Shown one piece after another: positions 62,769 through 64,000 of a stretch of DNA of 64,000 nt. The notes below the pieces were generated by a model, which saw only the letters and a program-made list of their open reading frames with translations, had not been told where the DNA came from and made no database searches. The stretch is from Anaerolineae bacterium (lineage in GTDB: Bacteria; Chloroflexota; Anaerolineae; Anaerolineales; Villigracilaceae). Made by a program: the position numbers and the translations under genes. The stretch spans positions 1-64,000 of the forward strand of contig JAKLPV010000112.1 in assembly GCA_022013685.1 (NCBI GenBank), given 5' to 3'. Each line of letters starts with the position of its first letter. Position 1 is the first letter of the stretch.

Positions 62769-64000
62769 TCATGGGGCGCTGGCAATAAAATAGACCTGCC
62801 CGCCAGCCAGCACAAATAAAATTTTATTGGGGCTATAGGTCATTGCCGTGATGGATGCAGTCGGCGGAAGCGGATCATCCTTGCCTGGCAGGCTGCGGAT
62901 TAGATTTTGCAATTCGAGCGAACGTGGACTGAAACGAAAGATCGAACGATTGTTGGATTCAAGCAGGTTAACAGCAGGATTGGGCGCCTGGGTAAAGAAG
63001 ATTTGCCGAAAGATTCCATCGGTCAGGGTTGCACCACCCTGGTAGCCGGGGCGGGTATCGATCAACGTAGCAGGGTCGGTGCAGCGGGTAGGCGATGTGA
63101 AGATACGGCTGTAAGTACAGGTGGTAAGGTGTCCATCCTCGTGCAGGATATATAAATCATCGCCGCTGACTGCCATGCCAATTGCGCTGGTCAGGCGCGG
63201 CACATCCTGCTCAAAAAAGAAAAAGGGGTCAGAGAATTCTTTTCCAGGCTGGCCGGTATAGGTCCAGACAGCGTTGGCCCTGGCATCAAGCACATATAAA
63301 ATACCGGCGTCATAGGTAAAAGCATCAATTCCCTTGCGGTCGGCACTGGGCATCGCCAAGAAGGCGGTCGTGGGAGTCTGGCCAGGGGAACAATAAAGCA
63401 AATTACCCGACATATCCATGCCCATCAGTGTCACGCCGCCGGGACTGGTGCGCGGTAGAGCGAGGATGTCAATCAATGGGCCGACGGTGATGCCATCATA
63501 AGTGCCCGGCTTGCAATTGAAATCCTGCAGGCTATAATTGCTGCCACTCAAGACCGCCCGCAAGACACTTCCATCGTTACTGTTAAGCAGGTAAAGGTCA
63601 AAATCGGAGGCGGCCATACGACTGATGTGAATATTGGACGGCAGCGAGTTGTTGAAGGCTGGCCGATATGCGACCCTTGTCACCCGGTCGAGCGAATCCA
63701 AAGCCGATTGGGCCTCCTGGCGCAAACGCTCAGAACTCTGGGTGATGCGATATTCATCGGCCAAATCGAGATGGTCAAGAGTAGCCTGCCATTTCTGGCG
63801 CAGTTCTGCCGGGTTGGTCAGGTTTTGGGTTTGCCTGGCAGCCTCATCAGCGCGGGTGTAGTGAATATTGTAGAGCGCCGGGTTGCCCATTTCTGCATAT
63901 ACTGTGGTGGCAATGGTCACCACCAAAATTGGAATGGCAATCGCAATAAAGACCATCCAGGTAGCGGAAAGTTGCGTTTCAGCCTGATCTTCTTCTTGAG
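62769..64000 (-). CDS. Membrane-anchored protein with extracytoplasmic domain, unknown function; likely continues past the window end
   Basis: TM segment MVFIAIAIPILVVTIATTVYA; the frame stays open upstream to 64000 (QEEDQAETQLSATW). Confidence 0.7.
   Translation of the reverse strand, partial: QEEDQAETQLSATWMVFIAIAIPILVVTIATTVYAEMGNPALYNIHYTRADEAARQTQNLTNPAELRQKWQATLDHLDLADEYRITQSSERLRQEAQSALDSLDRVTRVAYRPAFNNSLPSNIHISRMAASDFDLYLLNSNDGSVLRAVLSGSNYSLQDFNCKPGTYDGITVGPLIDILALPRTSPGGVTLMGMDMSGNLLYCSPGQTPTTAFLAMPSADRKGIDAFTYDAGILYVLDARANAVWTYTGQPGKEFSDPFFFFEQDVPRLTSAIGMAVSGDDLYILHEDGHLTTCTYSRIFTSPTRCTDPATLIDTRPGYQGGATLTDGIFRQIFFTQAPNPAVNLLESNNRSIFRFSPRSLELQNLIRSLPGKDDPLPPTASITAMTYSPNKILFVLAGGQVYFIASAP

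Overview
This 64 kb window looks like chromosomal DNA of an Anaerolineae-like Chloroflexi bacterium. The lineage is inferred from gene content and style, not from a search. It opens with the 5' part of a 16S rRNA gene on the minus strand, preceded by tandem sigma70-like promoters. Recognisable genes and blocks, in order: a UGT-like glycosyltransferase divergent from an FHA-winged-helix regulator; a Ser/Thr kinase, membrane protein and GIN-domain lipoprotein cluster; pth; a two-component system; a caspase-like protein; a pst phosphate transporter with two different PstB-like ATPases; two paralogous proteins of unknown function flanking an MFS transporter; thrC/thrB; pnp and rpsO; ligA; a heparinase-like protein and a GT4 glycosyltransferase; a maltose ABC transporter with three GH13 enzymes (a fourth lies further downstream); a second Ser/Thr kinase with PD40 repeats; CIRCE-hrcA-grpE-dnaK-dnaJ; acpS; an uncharacterised ATPase and small-protein pair; a class V aminotransferase; two GT39-like membrane proteins; a protein resembling a degenerate DNA methylase; and two receiver/GAF proteins. 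Observations most worth following: (1) in-frame heptanucleotide repeat tracts, resembling cyanobacterial STRRs, inside ligA and the adjacent heparinase-like gene; (2) two PstB paralogs with complementary active-site degeneration, as expected for an asymmetric heterodimer; (3) an ORF-poor intergenic segment at 48346-48505 with competing base pairings, a candidate structured RNA; (4) a family of long perfect-stem bidirectional terminators and dispersed REP-like elements; (5) several small uncharacterised modules.
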